Below are positions 1 through 8,264 of a stretch of DNA of 48,565 nucleotides, piece after piece. Each line of letters begins with the position of its first letter. The first letter of the stretch is position 1. Where the stretch lies: NCBI GenBank assembly GCA_020024105.1, contig JAHHUH010000013.1, forward strand, positions 1 through 48,565. Reading direction: 5' to 3'. The DNA is from Phascolarctobacterium sp. (GTDB taxonomy: Bacteria; Bacillota; Negativicutes; Acidaminococcales; Acidaminococcaceae). The notes beneath the pieces are model-generated. The model saw only the letters and a program-made list of their open reading frames with translations. It did not search any database and was not told the DNA's origin. A program made the translations under genes and the position numbers.

Positions 1-145
1 TGCTTGATTAATCATAAAAATAAGATATTTAAGAATATAGATTTTTTATGAAATATATTCAAATAAGAATTCTAGGAGCATGGTGAAAATAAGTGAAATA
101 GTTGTGATAAAAAGAATAATTTAATTAGAAATTTAAAAATTACAC

Positions 146-174
146 TTGCCAAATGGAGGTGCTAATCTTATAAT
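146..174 (+). promoter_or_regulatory. fapR operon promoter
   Basis: A -35 box TTGCCA (146-151) and a perfect -10 box TATAAT (169-174) are separated by 17 bp, which puts the transcription start near 181, about 35 nt before fapR. The 145 bases upstream are AT-rich and I see no gene or clear structure in them. The match to a housekeeping sigma promoter is direct; the start site is inferred. Confidence 0.8.
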
Positions 175-185
175 GAGAACAGATA

Positions 186-202
186 TTATAAGCTGGTACT
201 AA
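186..202. promoter_or_regulatory. Probable FapR operator
   Basis: The 17-bp sequence TTATAAGCTGGTACTAA matches 14 of 17 positions of an ideal palindrome TTAGTACCTGGTACTAA, the type of site bound by the malonyl-CoA-responsive repressor FapR. The right half is perfect and the left half is degenerate. It begins about five bases after the predicted start of transcription, so bound FapR would block its own promoter, as is known for this family in Bacillus and relatives. Assignment to FapR rests on the match and on fapR being the next gene. Confidence 0.7.
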
Positions 203-215
203 AGTAGGTGACAAA

Positions 216-791
216 ATGAATTCTACGAGAAAGTTAATACGGCATGAAAAGCTACAAAAGATCATGGAAAAGACACCGTTCTTGACAGACGAGCAATTAG
301 CTAGTACATTGAAGGTGAGTATCCAGACTATTCGCCTGGACCGTGTTGCTTTGGGCATTCCTGAGCTAAGAGAGCGTATCCGTAGAATGGCAGAGCATGC
401 TCAAAATAAGGTACGAGCAATAGATAAAAAGGATATTGTCGGCGAGCTTGTCGATCTGGAGCTGAATAAGGGTGGCATTTCTACCTTAAAGATTACACCG
501 GAAATGGTTTTGGAAAAAACTGGTGTAGCACGAGGCTACTATATGTTTGCTATGGCCAATACTTTAGCCCTGGCTGTAGTTGATGCACAAGCCGCTTTGA
601 CCGGAGTGGGTAATGTAAAATACAAAATCCCCGTATACGCAGGAGCTACTTTAGTAGCTAAGGCAGAGGTTATCAGGCATCGTAAGAATAAATTCTTTAT
701 TTGGGTAAAAGTGAAAAACAATAATGAAGAGGTTTTTCGGGCTAAATTTATTATTGTTTCATTGGATAATGAAGGGATTCAAGAAGAATGA
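216..791 (+). CDS. fapR: Fatty acid biosynthesis transcriptional regulator FapR
   Basis: This is the repressor of fatty acid and phospholipid synthesis genes; in characterised bacteria malonyl-CoA releases it from DNA. The 191-residue length is close to the usual 188. An N-terminal helix-turn-helix is seen at about residues 22-45 (TDEQLASTLKVSIQTIRLDR), followed by a linker helix rich in arginine, and a C-terminal hotdog-fold effector domain from about residue 95. The ATG is preceded by a modest GTAGGTG ribosome site. The gene is first in a run of lipid genes and overlaps plsX by four bases (ATGA), so the two are translationally coupled. A FapR-type operator lies in its own leader, implying autoregulation. 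Confidence 0.95.
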   Translation: MNSTRKLIRHEKLQKIMEKTPFLTDEQLASTLKVSIQTIRLDRVALGIPELRERIRRMAEHAQNKVRAIDKKDIVGELVDLELNKGGISTLKITPEMVLEKTGVARGYYMFAMANTLALAVVDAQAALTGVGNVKYKIPVYAGATLVAKAEVIRHRKNKFFIWVKVKNNNEEVFRAKFIIVSLDNEGIQEE

Positions 792-1816
792 GAATAGCTG
801 TTGACGTAATGGGTACTGATTATGGACCACAAGAAATTATTTTAGGGGCCATAGAGGCAGTCAAAAAATTTGACTGTGAGGTTGTTCTGGTCGGAGCAGA
901 GGCAGTTGTTAAAGAATGGTTGCAAAAATACGGTGCCCTAGACAATAAAAAAATTATTATAAAAAATGCAACACAGATTATTGGAATGCAGGAACAGCCT
1001 GCTCTAGCTGTGAGAAATAAAAAGGATGCTTCCATTGTGGTAGCTTCTAAGCTGTTACGTAGTAAGGAATGTGATGCACTGGTTTCCTCTGGTAGCACGG
1101 GAGCTGCTTCTGTAGCAGCGGTAATATGTGTAGGCCGCATCAAGGGCGTGGAACGTCCAGCCATAGCTACGGCCATTCCCAATTTGAAGGGAAAAACAAC
1201 GGTGGTGCTGGATAGTGGTAGTATTGTTGATGCCAGACCTCTTAATATGGTGCAAAGTGCCATCATGGGGAGTGTTTATGCGGAAAAAATCCTCCATATT
1301 GCTAAGCCCAAGGTTGGCCTCTTAAATGTAGGTGAGGAAGAAGGCAAGGGGAATGAGCAGGCTTTAGCTACTTATCCTCTGTTAAAACATACTAAGGAAA
1401 TTGCTTTTATAGGCAATGTAGAAGGTAGGGATATTCCTACAGGTAAGGTTGATGTTGTAGTTTGTGATGGTTTTGTCGGCAATGTAGTGTTAAAATTTGC
1501 CGAGGGCTTTGCTAAGAGTCTCCTTACCATGATTAAAAATGCTATTGTAAATGGTGGCTTATTTGCTAAATTAGGTGGCTTATTAATTAAACCAGCTATG
1601 GCGAAGCTGAAAAAGCAGATGGATCCGTCCGAATATGGTGGAGCATTGCTTTTAGGTATCAAAGCTCCCTTTATCATTTGTCATGGCAGCTCCAAGGCTA
1701 AGGCTATAACCAATGCTATTGGCGTAGCTTTAGACTTTGCCAGGAACAATGTTGTTGATATTATTAGTGAAAAAATTACTGAAGCTGAGAAAAGAAATGA
1801 GGAATTAGAACAATGA
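788..1816 (+). CDS. plsX: Phosphate acyltransferase PlsX
   Basis: PlsX converts acyl-ACP to acyl-phosphate, the donor used by PlsY for the first acylation of glycerol-3-phosphate, on the inner face of the membrane. The 342-residue product begins with the family's typical RIAVDVMGTDYGPQEI stretch and contains VSSGSTGAASVAA and VCDGFVGNVVLKFAEG, which are characteristic of this Rossmann-like fold. It overlaps fapR by ATGA and its stop overlaps the start of fabH, giving tight coupling between phospholipid entry and chain initiation. Placement directly after fapR is the classic Bacillota arrangement. Confidence 0.96.
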   Translation: MRIAVDVMGTDYGPQEIILGAIEAVKKFDCEVVLVGAEAVVKEWLQKYGALDNKKIIIKNATQIIGMQEQPALAVRNKKDASIVVASKLLRSKECDALVSSGSTGAASVAAVICVGRIKGVERPAIATAIPNLKGKTTVVLDSGSIVDARPLNMVQSAIMGSVYAEKILHIAKPKVGLLNVGEEEGKGNEQALATYPLLKHTKEIAFIGNVEGRDIPTGKVDVVVCDGFVGNVVLKFAEGFAKSLLTMIKNAIVNGGLFAKLGGLLIKPAMAKLKKQMDPSEYGGALLLGIKAPFIICHGSSKAKAITNAIGVALDFARNNVVDIISEKITEAEKRNEELEQ

Positions 1817-2802
1817 TGAAATCTGTCGGCATATTAGGTTTAGGACATTATATTCCAGAAAAAATTATAACTAACCAGGATATGGAAAAAATTGTTGAAA
1901 CCAGTGATGAATGGATTACTGAACGTACTGGTATTAAGGAACGCCATATTGCTGCAGCAAATCAGGCTACTTCTGATATGTCTTTTATTGCAGCTGAAAG
2001 AGCTTTGGCAGATGCTGGCGTCAATGGTGAAGAAATCGATCTGGTTATCGTAGCAACTGCTTCTCCTGACCACGCTTTCCCCTCCACTGCCTGCCTGGTG
2101 CAAAACCATATTGGTGCTAAGGGCGCAGCTGCTTTTGACCTTTCTGCAGGCTGCAGCGGCTTTGTTTATAGCTTGGGCGTAGCTAGTCAGATGATTAAAA
2201 CCGGCTTGTATAAAAAAGCCTTAATTATTGGTGCAGAAACTCTTTCCCGTATTATGAACTGGAATGATAGAAATACCTGTGTTCTCTTTGGCGATGGTGC
2301 TGGCGCAGCTGTTGTTGGTGAAGTAGAAGAGGGCTTAGGCGTTTTAGGTATTGATTTAGGTGCTGATGGCAGTGGCGGCAGCTTCCTGGTACAACCTGCT
2401 GGTGGTAGCCGTAAGCCTGCTAGTGCTGAAACAGTAGCTGCTAACGAACATACTATTCATATGAGTGGTCAGGATGTGTTTAAATTTGCTATCCAGATTA
2501 TGGGTGCAACCTCCAAGCGCGCTTTAAAAAATGCCGGAATGACTCCTGAAGACATTGACCTTCTGGTACCCCATCAGGCAAATATGCGTATCATAAAATC
2601 TGCATCTAAGCGCTTAAAGGTACCCATGGAAAAGGTTTGGGTGAATGTAGATAAATATGCTAACACCTCTGCAGCCTCCATTCCTATTGCTTTGTGCGAA
2701 GCAGAGCATGCAGGTGCAATGAAAAAGGGCGATACCGTTCTTTTAGTAGGCTTTGGTGCTGGTCTTACTTGGTCCTCCATTGTTTTGAAATGGAGTAAAT
2801 AA
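1813..2802 (+). CDS. fabH: 3-oxoacyl-ACP synthase III FabH
   Basis: FabH starts fatty acid chains by condensing an acyl-CoA primer with malonyl-ACP. The 329-residue sequence carries the catalytic cysteine in AGCSGF (Cys114), the histidine in VPHQANMRI (around residue 255) and the asparagine in YANTSAAS, together forming the Cys-His-Asn triad of the KAS III type. The start is one of two adjacent ATG codons (1813 or 1816) overlapping the plsX stop, with GAGGAATT upstream. Primer choice (acetyl or branched acyl-CoA) cannot be read from the sequence. Confidence 0.96.
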   Translation: MMKSVGILGLGHYIPEKIITNQDMEKIVETSDEWITERTGIKERHIAAANQATSDMSFIAAERALADAGVNGEEIDLVIVATASPDHAFPSTACLVQNHIGAKGAAAFDLSAGCSGFVYSLGVASQMIKTGLYKKALIIGAETLSRIMNWNDRNTCVLFGDGAGAAVVGEVEEGLGVLGIDLGADGSGGSFLVQPAGGSRKPASAETVAANEHTIHMSGQDVFKFAIQIMGATSKRALKNAGMTPEDIDLLVPHQANMRIIKSASKRLKVPMEKVWVNVDKYANTSAASIPIALCEAEHAGAMKKGDTVLLVGFGAGLTWSSIVLKWSK

Positions 2803-2837
2803 ATTTTCGTACAGCTTAGAAAGAGAGGATTTCTTAA

Positions 2838-3785
2838 ATGAGTAAAATTGCTTTCGTATTTCCGGGTCAGGGTTCTCAATTCATTGGTATGTGCAAGGAA
2901 TTCTACGATAATTATCCCGTTGTAAAACAAATTTTTGAAAAAGCTGATGATGCTTTGGGTTTTTCTCTGACAAAATTGTGCTTTGAAGGTCCTGATGACC
3001 AATTACGTTTGACATATAATACACAACCTGCTATCCTTACAGCAAGCACTGCTTGTGCAGCAGTTTTGAAGGAACATGGCGTAAAATGTGATGTCGCAGC
3101 TGGTCACAGCTTGGGCGAATATTCCGCATTAGTAAATGCAGGTGCTATGTCTTTTGCTGATGCAGTACGTACCGTCCGTAAACGTGGCCAATTTATGCAG
3201 GAGGCTGTTCCTGTTGGTGAGGGTAGTATGGCTGCCGTTTTGGGCTTAGCTAGTGAAAAAATCGTAGAAATTTGCCGCACTGTGGAAGCAGAAAGTGGTG
3301 AGGCAGTACAAGCTGTAAACTTTAACTGCCCTGGACAGGTAGTTATTGCCGGTGCAGTAGGCGCTGTTAATAAAGCTGTGGTAGCAATGAAGGAAGTTGG
3401 TGCAAAGCGTTGCATTCCTTTGTCCGTTAGTGCTCCTTTCCACAGCACTCTGATGAAACCTGCTTCTGTACGTCTGGGCGAGGTATTGGATACTATTACT
3501 ATTCATGATGCCGCTTTCCCAGTAGTTGCTAATGTTACTGCTGCTGAAGTAGTTGATGGCGCAACCATTAAAGAGCTCTTAGTTAAACAGGCTGCTATGC
3601 CCGTACTTTGGGAAACTTCTGTACGTAATATGGTTGCTAATGGTGTTGACACTTTTGTTGAAGTAGGACCTGGTAAGGTTTTGACCGGTTTTACCAAGAA
3701 AATTGCTAAAGGATTGCCTGCTCTCAATGTAGAAGATCCTGCAAGCTTAGAAAAAACTCTTGCACATTTACAGGAGGAGAAATGA
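2838..3785 (+). CDS. fabD: Malonyl-CoA:ACP transacylase FabD
   Basis: FabD loads malonyl groups onto acyl carrier protein to supply the elongation steps. The 315-residue protein shows the N-terminal FPGQGSQ loop, the nucleophile elbow GHSLGEYSAL with Ser91, an arginine in KRGQFMQ near residue 116, and His202 in SAPFHSTLM, matching the Ser/His/Arg active site of the family. A good AGAGAGGA ribosome site precedes the ATG. Thirty-five bases separate it from fabH, and its stop lies one base before the fabG start. Confidence 0.97.
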   Translation: MSKIAFVFPGQGSQFIGMCKEFYDNYPVVKQIFEKADDALGFSLTKLCFEGPDDQLRLTYNTQPAILTASTACAAVLKEHGVKCDVAAGHSLGEYSALVNAGAMSFADAVRTVRKRGQFMQEAVPVGEGSMAAVLGLASEKIVEICRTVEAESGEAVQAVNFNCPGQVVIAGAVGAVNKAVVAMKEVGAKRCIPLSVSAPFHSTLMKPASVRLGEVLDTITIHDAAFPVVANVTAAEVVDGATIKELLVKQAAMPVLWETSVRNMVANGVDTFVEVGPGKVLTGFTKKIAKGLPALNVEDPASLEKTLAHLQEEK

Positions 3786-3786
3786 A

Positions 3787-4530
3787 ATGAAGTTAGAAGG
3801 TAAGAAAGCACTGGTTACTGGTGCTTCCCGTGGTATTGGCCGAGCTATTGCTCTGGCATTAGCTGCTGCCGGTGCTGATGTAGCAGTTAACTATGCTGGC
3901 AGTGAAGCTTCTGCTAAAGAAGTTGCTGCTGAAATTGAGGCTATGGGCCGTAAGGCATTTATAGTTCAGGCAGATATTTCCTCTCATGAAGCAAGCACTG
4001 CTATGGTTGATGCAGTAGTGAAGGAATTTAGCCGCATTGATATTTTAGTAAATAACGCAGGTATTACCCGTGACGGCTTACTGATGCGTATGAAGGAAGA
4101 GGATTGGGATGCTGTTTTGAATACTAACCTGAAGGGCGTATTCAACTGCACCAAGGCGTCCATTAAATACATGATGAAACAAAGAGCAGGACGAATTGTT
4201 AATATCAGCTCCGTTGTTGGTCTGATGGGCAATTCCGGCCAGGCAAACTATGCTGCGGCTAAGGCTGGCGTTATCGGCTTTACCAAGGCTGTAGCTAAAG
4301 AAGTAGCAGCTCGTGGTATTACTGTAAATGCCATCGCTCCTGGCTTTATTAAAACTGATATGACCAGCGTGCTTTCTGAAAAGGTTGTAGCAGGTCTGGT
4401 TGCTAATATTCCCTTAAGCCGTTTAGGCGAGACTGATGATATTGCCAAGGCAGCATTGTTCCTGGTGAGCGATGATGCTAATTATATAACCGGTCAGACT
4501 TTACATGTTGACGGTGGTATGGTAATGTAG
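3787..4530 (+). CDS. fabG: 3-oxoacyl-ACP reductase FabG
   Basis: FabG is the NADPH-dependent reductase of the 3-oxo group during chain elongation. It is a classical short-chain dehydrogenase of 247 residues: TGASRGIG cofactor loop at 11-18, NNAG at 89-92, and the Asn114-Ser142-Tyr155-Lys159 catalytic set (YAAAK motif). The chosen ATG has AGGAGG ten bases upstream, inside the end of fabD; a longer in-frame reading from 3760 would start before this site and adds residues not typical of the family. Confidence 0.96.
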   Translation: MKLEGKKALVTGASRGIGRAIALALAAAGADVAVNYAGSEASAKEVAAEIEAMGRKAFIVQADISSHEASTAMVDAVVKEFSRIDILVNNAGITRDGLLMRMKEEDWDAVLNTNLKGVFNCTKASIKYMMKQRAGRIVNISSVVGLMGNSGQANYAAAKAGVIGFTKAVAKEVAARGITVNAIAPGFIKTDMTSVLSEKVVAGLVANIPLSRLGETDDIAKAALFLVSDDANYITGQTLHVDGGMVM

Positions 4531-4572
4531 TAAGGCAACTTGCTAGTTTGATGTGGAAGGAGGTGGATTTTG

Positions 4573-4803
4573 ATGAGCACTTTTGAAAAAGTAAGAGATA
4601 TTACTGTTGACCAATTGAGCGTTGACGCTGAAGAAGTAAAGATGGAATCTGCTTTCATCGATGACCTCGGCGCTGATTCCCTGGATATCGTTGAATTGAT
4701 TATGGCTTTCGAAGAAGAATTCGGCGTAGAAATTCCCGATGAGAAAGCTGAAAAAATTCGCACTGTAGCTGACGCAGTTAAAATGTTAGACGAAGAAAAA
4801 TAA
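4573..4803 (+). CDS. acpP: Acyl carrier protein AcpP
   Basis: This is the small acidic carrier that holds growing acyl chains on a phosphopantetheine arm. The product has 76 residues and contains the attachment motif LGADSLDIVE with Ser36, followed by the family's acidic helix EEFGVEIPDEKAEKI. I chose the ATG after a TTG because AAGGAGGTGG lies seven bases upstream of it. It is followed by a hairpin that may lower read-through into fabK-fabF, a way of keeping ACP levels above those of the enzymes. Confidence 0.97.
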   Translation: MSTFEKVRDITVDQLSVDAEEVKMESAFIDDLGADSLDIVELIMAFEEEFGVEIPDEKAEKIRTVADAVKMLDEEK

Positions 4804-4831
4804 TTTTTTAATTAATTTTTCGTAATATCTT

Positions 4832-4869
4832 GTCCGAGGGTTCTTCGGACTCTCGGGCTTTATATTATT
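4832..4869 (+). terminator. Hairpin after acpP, possible partial terminator
   Basis: Bases 4832-4858 can fold into a long stem (GTCCGAGGGTTC pairing back to GGACTCTCGGGC, with some G-U pairs) closed by a three-base loop and followed by TTTATATTATT. It lies between acpP and fabK, inside an otherwise continuous lipid gene run. The broken T tract suggests incomplete termination or an RNA processing site. The fold is predicted by eye. Confidence 0.55.
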
Positions 4870-4910
4870 CCTGAGAATGTAAATGCTTTCCTTGAAATGG
4901 GGGATATTTG

Positions 4911-5861
4911 TTGAAATTACCAGTGCTTAAAATAGGTAAACTTACTGCCCAGGTGCCCATTGTCCAGGGTGGTATGGCCATAAGATTGTCTACTGCGCGT
5001 TTAGCAGCAGCGGTAGCTAAAGAGGGCGGCATTGGTTTGATTGCCGCAAGCGGTATGGGATTAGATGAACTGCGTAAAGAAATTCGTATGGCGCGTAAAA
5101 TGTCTGAAGGTAAGGGCGTTATTGGTATCAATGCCATGGTCGCTGCAAGAGAATTTTTAAATTTAATCACTACAGCGGCACAAGAGAAAATTGATTTGAT
5201 TGTGGCTGGCGCCGGTTTTTCAAGAGATATTTTCGCTGTTGGGCGTCAGTATGGTGTAGAAGTCGTACCCATCGTTTCCTCAGTAAAATTAGCTAAGATT
5301 TCTGAGAAGCTGGGGGCTTCCGCAATTGTCGTAGAAGGAACTGAAGCTGGTGGACATCTTGGTACCCAGCAATCAATTAAGGAAATTCTGCCTGATATTA
5401 TTAAGGCTGTACATATACCCGTTATTGCAGCAGGTGGCGCCGTTGATGGTGCTGATGTTGCTGATTTATTGAAGCTGGGAGCTAATGGCGTCCAAATGGG
5501 TAGCCGTTTTGCGGCCAGTGAAGAATCAAACTGTGCTCCGGCACTTAAAGAATTGTATTTAAAAATGACCCAAGAGGATATTGTTCAAATTGATAGCCCT
5601 GTCGGCTATAAGGGACGTGCCATCCGCAATCCCTTTGCGCAATTGTCCTTGGAGGGTAGGGCTCCAAGACCTACCGTCTGCGATGGTTGTTTAAAAAAAT
5701 GTACCCACAGCTTCTGTATCATTCGTGCCCTTATTCGTGCACAACAAGGTGATGTAGAGCATGGTCTGGTGTTCACCGGTGCTAATATGTGGAAAATAAA
5801 AGAAATTTTATCTGTCAAAGAGATTATCAGAAGAATTAAAGATGAAGTTGCGAAAAAATGA
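4911..5861 (+). CDS. fabK: FabK-type enoyl-ACP reductase (nitronate monooxygenase family flavoprotein)
   Basis: The protein is an FMN-binding TIM-barrel of the 2-nitropropane dioxygenase/FabK family; by position it is expected to carry out the last reduction of each elongation cycle with NAD(P)H. Visible features are PIVQGGMA near the start, VEGTEAGGHLG with His149, and PVIAAGGAVDG for FMN phosphate binding. The C-terminal part departs from the pneumococcal FabK pattern and holds four cysteines, CDGC-x3-C-x4-C at 257-269. No other enoyl reductase is present in the cluster. The start is TTG, at 4908 or 4911; I prefer 4911 because GGGGGA then sits six bases upstream. Nitronate monooxygenase activity is the alternative. 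Confidence 0.75.
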   Translation: MKLPVLKIGKLTAQVPIVQGGMAIRLSTARLAAAVAKEGGIGLIAASGMGLDELRKEIRMARKMSEGKGVIGINAMVAAREFLNLITTAAQEKIDLIVAGAGFSRDIFAVGRQYGVEVVPIVSSVKLAKISEKLGASAIVVEGTEAGGHLGTQQSIKEILPDIIKAVHIPVIAAGGAVDGADVADLLKLGANGVQMGSRFAASEESNCAPALKELYLKMTQEDIVQIDSPVGYKGRAIRNPFAQLSLEGRAPRPTVCDGCLKKCTHSFCIIRALIRAQQGDVEHGLVFTGANMWKIKEILSVKEIIRRIKDEVAKK

Positions 5862-5878
5862 TTTTGAGGTGAATTATC

Positions 5879-7129
5879 TTGAGTAAGAGAAGAGTAGTAA
5901 TAACTGGCGTAGGTCCTATCACTCCTATTGGTATCGGCAAGGATGCTTTTTGGGGAAATCTGGTAGCTGGTAAATCCGGCATTGGCTTGATTAGCCAATT
6001 TGATGCCACTGACTTTACTGTAAAAATTGCTGGCGAAGTAAAAGATTTTGATTTTGCTGATTATGGTGATAAAAAAGAAGGCAAACGTATGGACCGTGTA
6101 ACCCAATTTGCTGTAGCAGCTGCTAAAATGGCTGTTGAAGATGCAAAATTGGATTTGACTACTATTGATCCCATTCGTTGTGGCGTATGCGTTGGTACTG
6201 GTATCGGCGGCATCCATACATTCTTGGAGCAGTCCTTAAAATTGGGTGCTAAGGGGCCCTCTAAAATCAGTCCCTTCTTCATTCCTATGGAAATTCCTAA
6301 TATGCCTGCAGGTCAAATTGGTATCGCTTTGGGCTTTAAGGGTCCTAACACCGCTATTGTAACCGCATGTGCAACCGGCACTAACTGCATTGGTGATGCT
6401 CTGCGCACTATCCAATACGGTGATGCTGATGTTATGCTGGCTGGTGGTGCTGAAGCTGCTATTTCTCCTATTGCTGTAGCAGGCTTTGCCAACATGAAGG
6501 CTCTTTCTACTAACAATGATAATCCGGAAAAAGCTTCCCGTCCTTTTGATAAGAACCGTGACGGCTTTGTTATGGGCGAAGGTTCCGGCGTATTACTTTT
6601 AGAAGAATTAGAACATGCTAAGGCTCGTGGTGCACATATCTACGCTGAATTGGTAGGTTATGCATTGAATTGCGACGCATACCATATTACAGCTCCCGAT
6701 CCTACCGGTGATACTCCGGCTATGTGCTTTGCAGCAGCAGTTAAGGATGCAGGCTTACAGCCTGAAGATATTGATTATATTAATGCTCATGGTACTTCCA
6801 CCCATCGTAATGACCAGGGTGAAAGCCTGGCTATCAAAAAAGTATTTGGTGAGCATGCTTACAAAATGGCAGTCAGCTCCAATAAATCCATGATTGGTCA
6901 TTTATTGGGTGCTGCTGGTGGTGTAGAAGCAATTGCTACCGTTTTGACTATTGAAAATGGTGTAATTCCTCCGACCATTAACTACGAAACTCCTGACACT
7001 GAAGAGGGCCTGGATCTGGATTATGTGCCTAACGTAGCTCGTAAAGCTGAAGTTAAGGCTGCTTTGAGCAATAATCTGGGCTTTGGTGGTCATAATGCTT
7101 GCATCGTCTTCAAAAAATACGAAGCGTAA
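5879..7129 (+). CDS. fabF: 3-oxoacyl-ACP synthase II FabF
   Basis: FabF elongates acyl-ACP chains by decarboxylative condensation with malonyl-ACP. The 416-residue sequence contains the nucleophile in VTACATGTN (Cys164), and the two histidine motifs NAHGTST and GHLLGAAG, giving the Cys-His-His set of KAS I/II enzymes. The start codon is TTG, supported by TGAGGTGA seven bases upstream and by the first residues SKRRVVITG, which are those expected. The gene follows fabK by 17 bases and precedes rnc by 17. Confidence 0.96.
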   Translation: MSKRRVVITGVGPITPIGIGKDAFWGNLVAGKSGIGLISQFDATDFTVKIAGEVKDFDFADYGDKKEGKRMDRVTQFAVAAAKMAVEDAKLDLTTIDPIRCGVCVGTGIGGIHTFLEQSLKLGAKGPSKISPFFIPMEIPNMPAGQIGIALGFKGPNTAIVTACATGTNCIGDALRTIQYGDADVMLAGGAEAAISPIAVAGFANMKALSTNNDNPEKASRPFDKNRDGFVMGEGSGVLLLEELEHAKARGAHIYAELVGYALNCDAYHITAPDPTGDTPAMCFAAAVKDAGLQPEDIDYINAHGTSTHRNDQGESLAIKKVFGEHAYKMAVSSNKSMIGHLLGAAGGVEAIATVLTIENGVIPPTINYETPDTEEGLDLDYVPNVARKAEVKAALSNNLGFGGHNACIVFKKYEA

Positions 7130-7146
7130 GAGTGAGATGATTTAGA

Positions 7147-7869
7147 ATGGAAAAAGAACGTGAAAAGGATTTACTGGAATTTTGTCAAAGCTTAGGCATC
7201 GAAATGCAGAATATGGCTTTGCTTGATATGGCTTTGACCCATACCTCATATGCTCATGAGGCCAAGACTAACCCCAAGCCTGAGCATAACGAGCGTATAG
7301 AATTCCTGGGTGATTCTGTTTTAAGCGTCATTGTCAGCACTTATATGTATAAGCATTTTGATAAGTTGGCTGAAGGTCAGCTGACCAAATTGCGCGCTCA
7401 TCTGGTGTGTGAAGCTTCCCTTTTCGAATATGCGAAAAAAATGAACATAGGCAAGTACCTGCTATTGGGTAAAGGCGAGGAGCAGTGTGGCGGCAGGGAG
7501 AGACCTTCCCTTCTTGCTGATGCATTTGAATCTGTTTTGGGTGCCTATTACCTTGACCAGGGTTTTGCTAAGGCTGAAACCTATCTGTTGGGAATGATGC
7601 AGAAGGAAATCGATTTTATCTGCATCCATGGTATTTGCAGTGATTATAAAACTCGTTTACAGGAGTATCTGCAAAGAGATGGCGATGTAAGTATTTCCTA
7701 TACGCTTATCGGTAGCAGTGGTCCTGAGCATAATAAAACCTTTGTTACCGAGGTTCTATTAAAGGGTGAAGCCATCGGTCAGGGTTCTGGTCGTACCAAA
7801 AAGGATTCTGAGCAACAGGCTGCGAAGGATGCTTTAAACAGAATGCATGTACCTCCCTGCCAAAAATAG
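7147..7869 (+). CDS. rnc: Ribonuclease III
   Basis: RNase III cleaves double-stranded RNA in rRNA maturation and mRNA decay. The 240-residue protein has the signature ERIEFLGDSVLS in the nuclease domain, the second metal-binding segment LLADAFESVLGAYYLD, and a C-terminal double-stranded RNA-binding domain from about residue 165 (YKTRLQEYLQ to KDSEQQAAKDAL). Its place at the end of the acp-fabF run is common in Bacillota. No convincing terminator separates it from the thrS promoter. Confidence 0.96.
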   Translation: MEKEREKDLLEFCQSLGIEMQNMALLDMALTHTSYAHEAKTNPKPEHNERIEFLGDSVLSVIVSTYMYKHFDKLAEGQLTKLRAHLVCEASLFEYAKKMNIGKYLLLGKGEEQCGGRERPSLLADAFESVLGAYYLDQGFAKAETYLLGMMQKEIDFICIHGICSDYKTRLQEYLQRDGDVSISYTLIGSSGPEHNKTFVTEVLLKGEAIGQGSGRTKKDSEQQAAKDALNRMHVPPCQK

Positions 7870-7916
7870 CTACTTCTGAAACTGTGCCCTAGTCACATTG
7901 CCCCAAGGTTCCAGTA

Positions 7917-7944
7917 TTGACAACTATTGGGAAAGTGATATAAT
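7917..7944 (+). promoter_or_regulatory. thrS promoter
   Basis: A consensus -35 TTGACA (7917-7922) and -10 TATAAT (7939-7944) are 16 bp apart, with an extended TGA just before the -10. This is the strongest promoter match in the window together with that of rpsU and drives the T-box leader. Confidence 0.85.
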
Positions 7945-7949
7945 GGACA

Positions 7950-8197
7950 AGTAAGTAAAATATTTATCAGTAATGCGAAGGAAATGTTAACGTCCTATCC
8001 TTACAGAAAATGCTGCCTAGGCTGAGAGCAGTAGGGTAAAGCGTCAATGAACCACCTTCAAACTGACTGCGGAACGCGTAAGCTAGTATGACAGTCCGTA
8101 GACCGGCGTTAACGGTACCGAGTGGGTTTGCTTAGGCAGGCCAATTAGGGTGGAACCGCGGATTTAGACCGTCCCTTATGTGAGGGACGGTTTTTTT
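7950..8197 (+). promoter_or_regulatory. T-box riboswitch of thrS
   Basis: The leader contains the T-box sequence AGGGTGGAACCGCGG at 8147-8161, which pairs with the acceptor end of uncharged tRNA, followed by an intrinsic terminator (stem CCGTCCCT/AGGGACGG at 8169-8190, seven T residues). A long Stem I precedes it. Two overlapping ACC triplets near 8050 are consistent with a threonine specifier, though I could not fix the specifier position with certainty. Uncharged tRNA-Thr should allow read-through into thrS. Confidence 0.9.
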
Positions 8198-8264
8198 ATA
8201 CTTATTTTACTACATAAATTTGCTAAATAAAAAATTTATCTATGTTATTAGGAGGATGAATAAA

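Noticed and set aside
820..1266. Open frame of 148 codons on the minus strand inside plsX, and many similar frames inside other genes
   Set aside because: They lie opposite clearly conserved genes, have no ribosome site and no recognisable domain; they are shadow frames.
8220..8264. Longer thrS reading from TTG 8220
   Set aside because: It lies in the T-box leader, lacks a ribosome site, and does not restore a TGS domain; GTG 8265 has AGGAGG at the right distance.
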